Shown here: positions 53,560 through 62,083 of the stretch, piece after piece
How the letters are laid out: every line of letters starts with the position of its first letter
How positions within the stretch are numbered: position 1 is the first letter of the stretch
Assembly: GCF_021532615.1 (NCBI RefSeq)
Contig: NZ_JAKGAQ010000003.1
Location: 1-64,000 of the forward strand
Direction of reading: 5' to 3'
Origin: Octadecabacter dasysiphoniae
GTDB lineage: Bacteria > Pseudomonadota > Alphaproteobacteria > Rhodobacterales > Rhodobacteraceae
DNA length: 64,000 nucleotides
The notes under the pieces: model-generated
Databases searched by the model: none
Told to the model about the DNA's origin: nothing
Seen by the model: only the letters and a program-made list of their open reading frames with translations
Program-made: the position numbers and the translations under genes

Positions 53560-54789
53560 CTAACGGTCGGCCACTTTTCTTGCGCTGACCTCAATTGTGC
53601 GCGCGGCGGCGGCCAGAACCAGCAGGGCCAGCACCCCGATTGCGCAGGCCACGGTGAGGATTCGGGCGATGTCGGCATAGGGCAAGGTGCCCGCGTCTGT
53701 TGTTGAAATGGCCCCGGCGGCCAGCGCGCTGGCAAAGGCCAGACGCCCCACGAAACTTTGGAGTGACAGCCACGTTGCGCGGCTGTCGTTTGGCAACAGC
53801 GGCTGGATGCGGCCCAGCACGAACGGGCGCGACAGGGCATCGGGCACCATCCGCAGCATCAAGAAAACCAGCACGATGGCACTGTCGGTGATCGCCATGA
53901 CGCCTGAAATCGCGATTTGCAGCCCGAAGGCGCATAGCAACAATAGGGGCAGGCCCAAGGCGTCGCGGATTTTCAGCGCGATCAGGGAAACGGCGACAGA
54001 AATGGCCATCATCATTGATGTGACCGCGCCACTGACCAACGGGGCGCTGCTGGCAAGGCCTAGTGTGTTCAGGGCTTCAAGAATGAAGGGTTGGCCGAAC
54101 ACGAACGGCAGGTGGCTGAACCCGTACATCAACACGCCGAGCGCAAAGAACCACAGCAGGACGGGATTGCGAAAACTTGCGCCCAAGCCGGACAGGCGCA
54201 GCAATTCCGCGCCCTCGGCGGTATCTGTGCTGCGGGCGGGTTCGACAAAACGGGTCGTGACCCAGAACAGGGCGGCGAACGACAGCACCACGCCCATGTA
54301 GGGCAGGCGCATGTCGACCATCGCCAGTGCACCACCTGCGACCGCTGACAGGGCCAATGCGGTGAACGAATAGCGCCAGGCGATGACTTCTTGGGCTTCG
54401 ATTTCATCGGTCCTGTCCAACGCTGCAAGGCTTTCGTATAGCATCGCTTCGTCGGTGCCGCTGGCAAAGGCCATGCTGGCGCCAAGACAGATGTTGGCGA
54501 GGGCGAAGACCAGAAAGGTGTCGCCGACGACCAGAAGAACAGCAGCGACAAAGCCCGCGATGGCGCTGGCGATCAGGGTTTTCTTGCGCCCCAATCGATC
54601 CGACATATAGCCTGACGGCACTTCCAGAACTGTGGTGGCAACGTCATAGACGGCATAAAGAAGGATCGCCTGCGCGCCTGACAGGATGTCTTGAAAATAT
54701 AAAAACCAGACGGCTTGCCAGAAGATCAAGCTGCGCAGGAAGCGCGACCAGCGATAAAGCTGAATGTTGCTGGCGAGGGCTGGCGTCAT
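53560..54789 (-). CDS. MFS transporter
   Basis: This is 409 residues with about 12 helices. The MFS loop 2-3 motif appears as SGYMSDRLGRKKTLIASAIA (about 59-78), and the central loop is Arg/Glu-rich (RFVEPARSTDTAEGAELL). There is an unusual Asp/Glu pair in the helix-4 segment ASGTDEAMLYESL. The substrate is not predictable from the sequence. It is between hom and glpX on the same strand, with short gaps on both sides. Confidence 0.85.
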   Translation of the reverse strand: MTPALASNIQLYRWSRFLRSLIFWQAVWFLYFQDILSGAQAILLYAVYDVATTVLEVPSGYMSDRLGRKKTLIASAIAGFVAAVLLVVGDTFLVFALANICLGASMAFASGTDEAMLYESLAALDRTDEIEAQEVIAWRYSFTALALSAVAGGALAMVDMRLPYMGVVLSFAALFWVTTRFVEPARSTDTAEGAELLRLSGLGASFRNPVLLWFFALGVLMYGFSHLPFVFGQPFILEALNTLGLASSAPLVSGAVTSMMMAISVAVSLIALKIRDALGLPLLLLCAFGLQIAISGVMAITDSAIVLVFLMLRMVPDALSRPFVLGRIQPLLPNDSRATWLSLQSFVGRLAFASALAAGAISTTDAGTLPYADIARILTVACAIGVLALLVLAAAARTIEVSARKVADR

Positions 54790-54820
54790 AACAAGACCTT
54801 AGCAGGTCACGCGGCGTTGG

Positions 54821-56110
54821 CTATTCAACTTCTTCAATGCGGATCGCAACCGGATCACCCTGTACAACAGATGTTTTGGCCATGGCGGCCATTGCCTCGT
54901 CCAGGGCGGTGCGGGTGACTTTGTGGGTCACGATCAGTACGGGTGCGGCGGTGTCTTGGTGGCCGTATTGGCGCATCCGGTCGATGGACACACCCGCATC
55001 ACCCAGAACGGCGGCGACTTTGGCCAGTGCGCCGGGTTTGTCGACGAGTTGCATGCGCAAATAATAGGGCGCGGGCACAGCAGCCTTGGCGGGGCGGGCC
55101 TGTTTGAGTGTGGTTGCGGGCTGACCGAACGTGGGCAGACGCAAACCACGGGCGATATCGATGACGTCAGACAACACGGCAGAGGCGGTTGGCCCCATGC
55201 CCGCACCTGCGCCGCGCAGCACAATCTGGCCCACAGCGTCACCTTCGATGACAACCATGTTGGTGCCGCCTTCAAGCTGGCCGAGGGGGGATTGCGCGGG
55301 CACAAGGCAGGGCGACATCCGCTGTTCAAGGCCACGGCCCGTCATTTGCGCAACGCCAAGCAGTTTGATGCGGTAGCCCATATCGGCGGCGGCATCGATA
55401 TCTTCGAGGGTGATGTTCTGGATGCCTTCGAGTTCGACTGCATCGAAATCAACCTGCGTGCCGAACGCGACGGAGGACAGCAGCGCGAGTTTGTGGCCCG
55501 CATCAATGCCGCCCACATCAAGGTTTGGGTCGGCTTCAAGATAACCGAGCTTATCTGCCTCATCGAACAGGGCGTTGTAGCCTTGGCGCGTGGCCTGCAT
55601 CTGGGTGAGGATATAGTTACAGGTGCCGTTCATCACGCCCATGACGCGGGTGATGTCGTTGCCTGCAAGCCCTTCGGTGAGGGTTTTCATCACCGGGATG
55701 CCGCCCGCGACTGCGGCCTCGTAGCGGATGACCTGGCCTGCGGATTCTGCCGCGATTGCAAGGGCTTGGCCGTGATGGGCCAGCATGGCCTTGTTGGCGG
55801 TGACGACGTCTTTGCCCGCCTTTATCGCCGCTTCTGTGGCGTCCTTGGCGGGGCCAGCGTCGCCGCCCATCAGTTCGACGAAGACATCAACATCGTCGCG
55901 CTTTGCCAGTGCGACGGGATCGTCTTCCCATGCGTAATCGGACAGCGGCACGCCGCGATCTTTGTCTTTGGAACGGGCCGACACAGCGGAAATTGTGATT
56001 TTGCGGCCTGTGCGGGCTTCAAGAAGGGCTGATTGTTGGCGAATAATGCGCACAACGCCCACGCCAACGGTTCCGAGGCCAGCAATGCCGAGGCGGAGGG
56101 GAGTGGTCAT
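54821..56110 (-). CDS. hom: Homoserine dehydrogenase
   Basis: This is 429 residues. The N-terminal Rossmann fold has GIAGLGTVGVGVVRI; the catalytic core has VVTANKAMLAHHGQ, YEAAVAGGIPVMKTL, MNGTCNYILTQM and DVGGIDAGHKLALLSS with the conserved Asp/Lys. An ACT domain (about 355-429, YLRMQLVDKPGALAKVAAVL) gives feedback control by threonine or related amino acids. It catalyses the aspartate-semialdehyde to homoserine step for Thr and Met synthesis. It is complete with the usual length. Confidence 0.96.
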   Translation of the reverse strand: MTTPLRLGIAGLGTVGVGVVRIIRQQSALLEARTGRKITISAVSARSKDKDRGVPLSDYAWEDDPVALAKRDDVDVFVELMGGDAGPAKDATEAAIKAGKDVVTANKAMLAHHGQALAIAAESAGQVIRYEAAVAGGIPVMKTLTEGLAGNDITRVMGVMNGTCNYILTQMQATRQGYNALFDEADKLGYLEADPNLDVGGIDAGHKLALLSSVAFGTQVDFDAVELEGIQNITLEDIDAAADMGYRIKLLGVAQMTGRGLEQRMSPCLVPAQSPLGQLEGGTNMVVIEGDAVGQIVLRGAGAGMGPTASAVLSDVIDIARGLRLPTFGQPATTLKQARPAKAAVPAPYYLRMQLVDKPGALAKVAAVLGDAGVSIDRMRQYGHQDTAAPVLIVTHKVTRTALDEAMAAMAKTSVVQGDPVAIRIEEVE

Positions 56111-56165
56111 AGTGCGCGTCCTTAAATGAGGTTCTGGGGCGTGTTAGCGCGTCAGCGATTGGACT

Positions 56166-56444
56166 TCAACGGATGCCGCGCAGCATACGGGTGCGAACGG
56201 GTGCTGCAATGACGGGGCCACGCAGACGGGCGGCGCGTGCATTTAGCCCCGCAAGGCGCGGCGACAGATCAGATGCGGCGGTGGCGGCGGTGCTGGTGGC
56301 GGCGCCAGCCTGCGTAATCAGCGGGCCAAGCGGGATCAAATCCGGAAAGCCCGCGCGCGTTTGATCAAGCGGCACAGTGTCATCCAGCGCCGGAAATTCG
56401 GCGCAGGCGGCAAGGGCGATCAGCAAGGCAACGGCAAAGCGCAT
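56166..56444 (-). CDS. Small predicted lipoprotein
   Basis: This is 92 residues. A lipoprotein signal MRFAVALLIALAACAEFPAL has lipobox LAAC, with the predicted lipidated Cys at 14. The mature part is short, Ala/Leu/Arg-rich and without recognised domain. Its position just upstream of hom on the same strand may make the two genes one transcript; function is unknown. Its gene is divergent from a TetR regulator gene. Confidence 0.75.
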   Translation of the reverse strand: MRFAVALLIALAACAEFPALDDTVPLDQTRAGFPDLIPLGPLITQAGAATSTAATAASDLSPRLAGLNARAARLRGPVIAAPVRTRMLRGIR

Positions 56445-56528
56445 GGGGTGTCCAATCAGGTCGGGGGACCATAGGGGGGGACGTTGTGGCGGGCAAGGTA
56501 TGGGATTGTGCGTGCGGGGCTTTTCAAA

Positions 56529-56542
56529 TGAACGCGCGTTCA
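56529..56542. promoter_or_regulatory. Perfect 14-bp palindrome upstream of tetR-like gene
   Basis: TGAACGCGCGTTCA is a perfect palindrome 14-27 bp upstream of the TetR-family start. TetR regulators usually bind such sites to repress themselves and the divergent gene, here the small lipoprotein gene. Confidence 0.7.
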
Positions 56543-56555
56543 GTTAAATAGCGTA

Positions 56556-57152
56556 ATGGCGCGCAAAACCGGATCACATGGGGATATTACAGGCCCGAAA
56601 GTGCGCGAAGTGGCGTTGCATCTGATTGCGCGCCACGGGTTTGCCGCCGTTTCGATGCGCCAGATTGCGGCCGATGTCGGTGTGCAGGCGGGGGCGCTGT
56701 ACCGCTATACCCCTGACAAACAAACACTGCTGTTTGAACTGATGCGCGATCATATGGATGCGCTGTTGGCGGCACGTGCGGCGCGGGGCGAAGCGCGTAA
56801 CGTATTGGACAGGCTGGATGATTTCACGCGGTTTCATATCCGGTTCCATTCTGAACGCCCCGATGCGGTGTTTGTTTCCTATATGGAATTGCGCAATCTA
56901 ACGCCCGATAATTTCACCAAACTTGAGGGGCTGCGCCGCACATACGAAGACCAGCTTGAGGCGATATTAAAGGACGGTGTTGCGGCGGGTGTGTTTGCGG
57001 TGCGCGACACCAAGATCACCACGCTGGCGATCATTGCGATGCTGACGGGTTTGACCACGTGGTATCGCGATGGCGGGCGATTGCCGCTGGACGAGATTGA
57101 GCGGATTTACATCGATATGGTGCACGGGGCTGTTGGTATGGCCCAAGGCTAA
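56556..57152 (+). CDS. TetR-family transcriptional regulator
   Basis: This is 198 residues. The N-terminal TetR domain (about 15-62: VREVALHLIARHGFAAVSMR, QIAADVGVQAGALYRYTPDK) is followed by an all-helical effector domain with aromatic residues (RFHIRFHSERPDAVFVSYME). The palindrome at 56529-56542 is its likely operator. It is 77 bp upstream of the beta-hydroxyacid dehydrogenase gene on the same strand, so that gene may be in its regulon. Confidence 0.92.
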   Translation: MARKTGSHGDITGPKVREVALHLIARHGFAAVSMRQIAADVGVQAGALYRYTPDKQTLLFELMRDHMDALLAARAARGEARNVLDRLDDFTRFHIRFHSERPDAVFVSYMELRNLTPDNFTKLEGLRRTYEDQLEAILKDGVAAGVFAVRDTKITTLAIIAMLTGLTTWYRDGGRLPLDEIERIYIDMVHGAVGMAQG

Positions 57153-57229
57153 TTTTCGAGCCGTGTCGCGAATGGGGCAGACGGGTCGTTTGCTGCGCCC
57201 AAAGTTGGGGCCAAACGGGGAGAGTTTTC

Positions 57230-58174
57230 ATGAAAGTCGGATTTGTAGGTTTGGGATCGGTGGGCGCAAAGCTGGCCGGATCGGTATTGCGCAACGGGTT
57301 TGATTTGGCTGTCCATGATCTGGACGCTGATGCGGTTGCGGGTTTCGTGGCGCGCGGGGCGCAGGATGGCGGATCGCCTGCGGGATTGATGGATATGTGT
57401 GATGTGGTCATCACCTGCCTGCCATCCCCCGCCGCTTGTTCAGCGGTGGTCGAGGCGATGTTGCCCAGCGTGCGGGCCGGCAAAATCTGGCTTGAGATGT
57501 CGACCACGGACGCGGACGAGGTGCAGCGGTTGGCCAAAGCCGTGCAGGCTGCGGGCGGCATGGCCGTGGATTGCCCTGTGTCGGGCGGATGCCACCGCGC
57601 GGCGACCGGCAATATTTCGATCTTTGCGGGATGTGATCGCGCCACATTTGAAGCGGTATTGCCGATTTTGACGACACTGGGGCGGCGCGTTTTGCACACC
57701 GGGCCTATCGGGTCGGCCAGCACGCTAAAGGTGATGACGAATTATCTGGCGACGGCGAACCTGCTGAGCGTGTGCGAGGCGATGGTGACGATGAAGGCGG
57801 CGGGCATGGACATGGCCACGACCTATGAGGCGATCAAGATTTCCAGCGGCACGTCGTTTGTCCATGAAACCGAAAGTCAGGTGATTTTGAACGGCAGCCG
57901 CAACATCGGGTTTTCCATGGGGCTTGTGAAAAAGGATATTGGGTTGTTTCAGCAGATAGCCGAAGATCATGATGTGCCGCTTGAAATCAGCCCGATGATG
58001 GTGAAAATCTTTGAAGAGGGGATCGCGCGGTACGGGTTTGATGCGCAATCTGACGACATCATCAAACGCCTTGAGGAGCCCACAGGGCTGAGTATTACAG
58101 CGCCCGGTTTCCCGCCCGAGATGATCGATGATGAACCCGAAGAACCCGGTTACGAGGTCACGCCGCCGCGCTAG
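57230..58174 (+). CDS. NAD(P)-dependent beta-hydroxyacid dehydrogenase
   Basis: This is 314 residues of the 3-hydroxyisobutyrate dehydrogenase family: KVGFVGLGSVGAKLAGSVLR (Rossmann GLGxxG), DCPVSGGCHRAATGNISIFA (substrate-binding motif), and the catalytic Lys in GSASTLKVMTNYLATANLLS. The substrate may be a small 3-hydroxy acid or tartronate semialdehyde. The TetR gene upstream and a small membrane protein downstream share its strand. Its C-terminal tail, PEMIDDEPEEPGYEVTPPR, is an acidic extension not usual for the family. Confidence 0.9.
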   Translation: MKVGFVGLGSVGAKLAGSVLRNGFDLAVHDLDADAVAGFVARGAQDGGSPAGLMDMCDVVITCLPSPAACSAVVEAMLPSVRAGKIWLEMSTTDADEVQRLAKAVQAAGGMAVDCPVSGGCHRAATGNISIFAGCDRATFEAVLPILTTLGRRVLHTGPIGSASTLKVMTNYLATANLLSVCEAMVTMKAAGMDMATTYEAIKISSGTSFVHETESQVILNGSRNIGFSMGLVKKDIGLFQQIAEDHDVPLEISPMMVKIFEEGIARYGFDAQSDDIIKRLEEPTGLSITAPGFPPEMIDDEPEEPGYEVTPPR

Positions 58175-58231
58175 GCGCTTTTCAAGGGGCGGTTGATTGG
58201 CTAGAGGGGGCGCAACCAAAGGGCGGATTTG

Positions 58232-58714
58232 ATGCAAGATGATGATGTGATTGCGACACTACAGGCGTCTGTAATGCGTCGCTTGTTCGCTTATGGGGCG
58301 GTCTTTGCCCTTGGGGCTTTGTTGATATTGCTCGCGTTTGTGCAGCCGCCCGCGCAGGGCTGGCAGTTGTTTTTGATTGCTTTGGGGGCGGGGACGCTGG
58401 TTGTGGCGGAACGGCTGCGCCGTGCAACATTGCTGGGCATTGTTCTGACGGAAACCGAAGTGCGCGATACGGCGGGGCAAGTTTTGACCACGCTGGACAA
58501 TATCCGGTCCGTTGATCGGGGCGCGTTCGCGTTCAAGCCATCAAACGGATTTGTGCTGCGGCTGCATGAAAGAGCCCCGAGAGTGTGGGCACCGGGGCTG
58601 TGGTGGCGGTTTGCCACGCGGATCGGTGTTGGCGGTGTGACCCCGGCGGGTCCGGCCAAATACATGGCCGAACAAATTGCATTGCGCATCACCGAACGCC
58701 GGATGGGCGGCTGA
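58232..58714 (+). CDS. Membrane protein of unknown function
   Basis: This is 160 residues. There are two transmembrane helices (LFAYGAVFALGALLILLAFV and WQLFLIALGAGTLVVAE), followed by a soluble part with a PH-like pattern (LTETEVRDTAGQVLTTLDNI, RSVDRGAFAFKPSNGFVLRL). I do not recognise the family. Gene order places it after the dehydrogenase gene on the same strand and convergent with the pilus-like genes. The ATG at 58232 was chosen, one codon after a possible TTG. Confidence 0.75.
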   Translation: MQDDDVIATLQASVMRRLFAYGAVFALGALLILLAFVQPPAQGWQLFLIALGAGTLVVAERLRRATLLGIVLTETEVRDTAGQVLTTLDNIRSVDRGAFAFKPSNGFVLRLHERAPRVWAPGLWWRFATRIGVGGVTPAGPAKYMAEQIALRITERRMGG

Positions 58715-58715
58715 A

Positions 58716-59312
58716 TTAGCTGCCAATCGGGCAGATACGGCCCGCATAGGTGCTGTTGTGGCTATAACAGAGACCTTGCCCGATACGGGGGCGGGTGAAG
58801 ATCATGTCTTCGAATGTGAAATCGCCCAGACCGATTGTAAACTTCGGCACATAATCGACCGACGTTTGCACCACGATCAGACGTTCCAGATCCGGCATGA
58901 CGGGGATTTCATCGCGGTCGATGCCGATTTCGCTGAGTTCGCCCCAATCCACATCAGAGCCGCCCCCTTTGGCGCGTGACCAGACCACACGGTATGTATC
59001 ATCCTCCGTGGTGTACTGGATAACGCTGACCCGTAGGCGGGTCAGGTTCGGGGAACTTGTCAAAAAGCGGTGCAAGGTCCAGGAATTGATCATGTAGGTG
59101 TTGTTGATCATGTCGGATTCACGGCTGAAGGCGTCAGAGATTGTATAGTTGGCCTTCAGATTGATCGCCTGGTTTCTGTAGGCGTCAAAGAACACGAACG
59201 TCGCCAGAACAGCCGCAAACAAGGTGGGGAGCATGATCACCGCTTCTGCGATGATACTGCCGTCTTCCTCGCGTCGGAAACGACGCAGTTTTGTTTTGAG
59301 ATAAGTCAGCAT
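58716..59312 (-). CDS. TadE-like pilus assembly protein
   Basis: This is 198 residues. After a basic lead, the TadE motif EEDGSIIAEAVIMLPTLFAA forms a single transmembrane helix, with the conserved Glu of the pseudopilin-like segment. The soluble part is periplasmic and has two late Cys (GQGLCYSHNSTYAGRICPIG) that may form a disulphide. It is the third of three Tad-like genes on the minus strand; no Tad ATPase is in the window. It probably helps assembly of Tad/Flp pili encoded elsewhere, or forms a stand-alone TadE/G unit. Confidence 0.85.
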   Translation of the reverse strand: MLTYLKTKLRRFRREEDGSIIAEAVIMLPTLFAAVLATFVFFDAYRNQAINLKANYTISDAFSRESDMINNTYMINSWTLHRFLTSSPNLTRLRVSVIQYTTEDDTYRVVWSRAKGGGSDVDWGELSEIGIDRDEIPVMPDLERLIVVQTSVDYVPKFTIGLGDFTFEDMIFTRPRIGQGLCYSHNSTYAGRICPIGS

Positions 59313-59313
59313 A

Positions 59314-59880
59314 TCAGACAGGCTCCATCACGAAGGCGGTTGTGGACACGAGCGGGTAGAAGCCATCGGTGCGCATCCTTGACAGGAAATACCCCAAGGC
59401 AAATTCCGGCAGCATCGGTGTAAACAATCCGCAGGCCCGCACGATCATCATTTCGTTTGGTGTACCGTTGACGAAATTACGCGCAGGCAAAAAGGGTTGG
59501 GCCACATCGGTGCACGAGGCTTCGCGGGGCATTGCCGACGCGCCGACGCTGGACTGGTCCCACATGTTCACGGACACCATTTCAAGGCGTACTTTCGTCA
59601 TGCAGTCGTCACCCAACAAACCTGCACCGTTGCAGACCATGCGTTTGAATTCCGTCTCGTCGATGGGGACGCCTGTGTTCAGACGCACATCACGCACCGC
59701 AATATCAACGCCGCGTTCCATCATCACATGGCGCGTCATCAACAGGCCCAGTTCGAACCCCGAGACGGTGATGACCATAAAGGGCATGAACACCAACACG
59801 AACTCGATCGATGGGCCGCCGTCCTCCTTGCGGCGAAACAGCCGCAGGAACTTTCCAATCGTTTTGATCCCGAACATCAT
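59314..59880 (-). CDS. TadE-like pilus assembly protein
   Basis: This is 188 residues: KEDGGPSIEFVLVFMPFMVI with the TadE-type Glu, followed by one transmembrane helix and a periplasmic domain containing four Cys (VCNGAGLLGDDCM, EASCTDVAQPF, RACGLFTP). It lies between the other TadE/TadG-like genes with 1-bp and 11-bp gaps, so they form one operon. The similarity with the 58716-59312 product is limited to the TadE-like N-terminus. Confidence 0.85.
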   Translation of the reverse strand: MMFGIKTIGKFLRLFRRKEDGGPSIEFVLVFMPFMVITVSGFELGLLMTRHVMMERGVDIAVRDVRLNTGVPIDETEFKRMVCNGAGLLGDDCMTKVRLEMVSVNMWDQSSVGASAMPREASCTDVAQPFLPARNFVNGTPNEMMIVRACGLFTPMLPEFALGYFLSRMRTDGFYPLVSTTAFVMEPV

Positions 59881-59891
59881 ATCAGTGATCC

Positions 59892-61733
59892 TTATTGTGT
59901 TAGCTTCAGGGCGCGAATGTCAGTGGCAATCGCAGAGAAGGCGTCAGAGATGTCCGTTCCGTCCACGTCGAAGTAGTGGCTGGGCGAACTTGCGCAGTCT
60001 TGCAGGGCCGTGCGGCCACCTGATGGCGCTTCGAAGGCAACGGTGTAGATAATGATGCCATAATCGCGCGCCGCCTGGCAGATGCTGGACAGTCGTGTGT
60101 CCGCCTCTGAACCGGCCACGACACTGAAATCAATGGCGCTATCAGGGGACGAGAAATCGGTCTCGGCCCAGCTGTTGTCGCTCCATGGGATGTAGTAGTG
60201 GTTGTACGGTTTGTTGAGGTACGTGTTGTTGATCTTGTTGTACGTGCGATCCGCATACAAATCCTGCCACGTCGCATTGTAGACGTCGTTTTCAAAACGC
60301 ACACCAAGACGGCCGTTTTCGATTTCTTTGTCTTCGGCTTCGTCATCTGTGTCGCTGGCATCAGCCGTGTACGTTGCGGTGATGGAGTCGGCGTAGACAT
60401 AATCGGACTGGCTGGAGAATCCGTTTGGAAAGCGCTGGGCCCGCGAAGAGGAGCCGTAGCCTGTCCAGTAGAACCAGTCATCCCAACGGTAATCAGGTGT
60501 GGATTCACCGCTGTATTGGATCGACGTGCGGTTTGATGGCACTTCGTGCAGCGGCTGCATTTCATATTCACGGTTGAACCATACGGTCGACAAACCGGAT
60601 TTGAACGGTTCGACAAGATCCCATTGTTGCGTGTTCTGACCATCTGTCATCAAAACGACGACCTTCAGCACATCCGGCTGTGTATTCGGGTACGGACGAC
60701 CCGCAGCGAGGGCAGGGACACCTGTGCCGGATTTCCCGGCAAGGCTTGTGATGATTTCTTGCGTGCTGGGGTCGAGCAGGCCGACAGCCCACTTCATCCC
60801 CATATCAATGGCCGTGTTACCGTAAGGTTCAAGATCATTGATCGCGGTGTGCAAGGCGACTTCATCTGTGGATGCCACAATGATCGAGTTGCGATCCCCG
60901 GTGTAACACCAAGCATAATCATCGCTGAACGGTGTGCTGCTGCTGCCACCGTAAGAGAAGTGCGACACGTGGTCATAGGTTGCCGACAAATTCAGGTCGG
61001 TCGCCGAGAATTCAGTGTCATCAAACAACGGGCACGTGGAATAAGAATGCGTGCGGTTGATGTTGAGGAATGGCGTGATGTCTGAACCCGGATTCACAAC
61101 GGCACTATATGGAATCATGGAAATTGTGATCAGGCCTTGGGGCGCGTCAGTATTGTTTGCCAACACAGTGGTGACAAAGTCGCGGGCCGCAGGGCGCAGG
61201 TTTGTGATCCGGCTGTTGCTGAGCATCGAGCTCGACACGTCAAGAACCAGAGAGATTTCAACGTCGGACACGCGTTCTTCGGCAGTAGATGTGCCGCTGA
61301 CGGTAAGCGCGGTCGCACCCGGTCCCCGATCAGGGAGCAGGAAGTTTGGCAAATCAAAGAAGAACGTCGGAATTTCGGCAGAGGCGTTTGCGGTGACGAT
61401 GCGGTAGTTGATGCCTTCGTCAACAATCGGGGTGCCTTGCAAGAACCGGGTCATGTCAGTTTTTTCAAAGTAGTCGAGAACAACTGCAGCTGGCGAAATT
61501 GTTTGATCAAGGTCAGCCGCGGCCAAAGTGGCGCGGTCCAATGTGCCCTGCAACTTTGCGCGGGTCGTTTCAAAACGCATGAGGTCGACGGCCATTCCGG
61601 CCAACGCCAGAATAAGCACCAACATGAACAACGAGAAGATGATCATGCCACCTTCTTCGTCCCGCCGAAACCGCCGGATGTGGGCGCAGGTTGTTTTCGT
61701 ATCGGCCAATGTTTTCGTCAGCAATCGTTTCAT
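59892..61733 (-). CDS. TadG-like protein with von Willebrand A domain
   Basis: This is 613 residues. The start at 61733 (MKRLLTKTL) follows a GGAAGG ribosome site; an upstream ATG is possible. The N-terminal TadG-type helix (DEEGGMIIFSLFMLVLILAL) precedes a von Willebrand factor A domain from about 160, with MIDAS motif LVLDVSSSMLSNS (DxSxS), the conserved Thr in ITSLAGKSGTG region and the Asp in LMTDGQNTQQ. The end repeats the MIDAS neighbourhood, YTVAFEAPSGGRTALQDCAS and FDVDGTDISDAF. vWA-TadG proteins occur in Tad pilus or adhesion loci. It is the first gene of the three-gene operon. Confidence 0.9.
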   Translation of the reverse strand: MKRLLTKTLADTKTTCAHIRRFRRDEEGGMIIFSLFMLVLILALAGMAVDLMRFETTRAKLQGTLDRATLAAADLDQTISPAAVVLDYFEKTDMTRFLQGTPIVDEGINYRIVTANASAEIPTFFFDLPNFLLPDRGPGATALTVSGTSTAEERVSDVEISLVLDVSSSMLSNSRITNLRPAARDFVTTVLANNTDAPQGLITISMIPYSAVVNPGSDITPFLNINRTHSYSTCPLFDDTEFSATDLNLSATYDHVSHFSYGGSSSTPFSDDYAWCYTGDRNSIIVASTDEVALHTAINDLEPYGNTAIDMGMKWAVGLLDPSTQEIITSLAGKSGTGVPALAAGRPYPNTQPDVLKVVVLMTDGQNTQQWDLVEPFKSGLSTVWFNREYEMQPLHEVPSNRTSIQYSGESTPDYRWDDWFYWTGYGSSSRAQRFPNGFSSQSDYVYADSITATYTADASDTDDEAEDKEIENGRLGVRFENDVYNATWQDLYADRTYNKINNTYLNKPYNHYYIPWSDNSWAETDFSSPDSAIDFSVVAGSEADTRLSSICQAARDYGIIIYTVAFEAPSGGRTALQDCASSPSHYFDVDGTDISDAFSAIATDIRALKLTQ

Positions 61734-62083
61734 TTTAACCTTCCCAGACAAGTCGCGGAGCACGGATGGCGCAAGACGGACCTATCGCTTCAATCGACGA
61801 TGCTTAGACCATCCGTGGATGGCAGAATTAGGGCGAAATGAGGCGAGAGTTCGTTAACGTGATGCCATTTTGGCAACGATATCGGGCAATCGGGGGGGAT
61901 TGTGCGGCGGCTTGCGACAATGGACAGAGTTACCCACAAAACGAGGCGCGGCGGGGTAACCATAGTCCTTAACGAAATCTGCACATTTTTTCATCATTTC
62001 GATACCTGAGCCACGAATCGTGTTTAGCTGGCCCATGATCGCCGTGTTTGCGCGGCGGAATTGGTGTCTAGAAAGGACTTCCT
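61734..62083. other. Intergenic region between tadG-like operon and glutamate dehydrogenase
   Basis: This is 350 bp with both divergent promoters expected. A minus-strand frame (61854-61997, 47 codons starting MMKKCADFVKDYG) could be a small protein but has no recognised family. A GAAAGGA ribosome site precedes the dehydrogenase ATG. Confidence 0.4.

Noticed and set aside
54923..56032. Long plus-strand frame antisense to hom
   Set aside because: It is the complement of a homoserine dehydrogenase with complete motifs; no family similarity is visible in the antisense translation.
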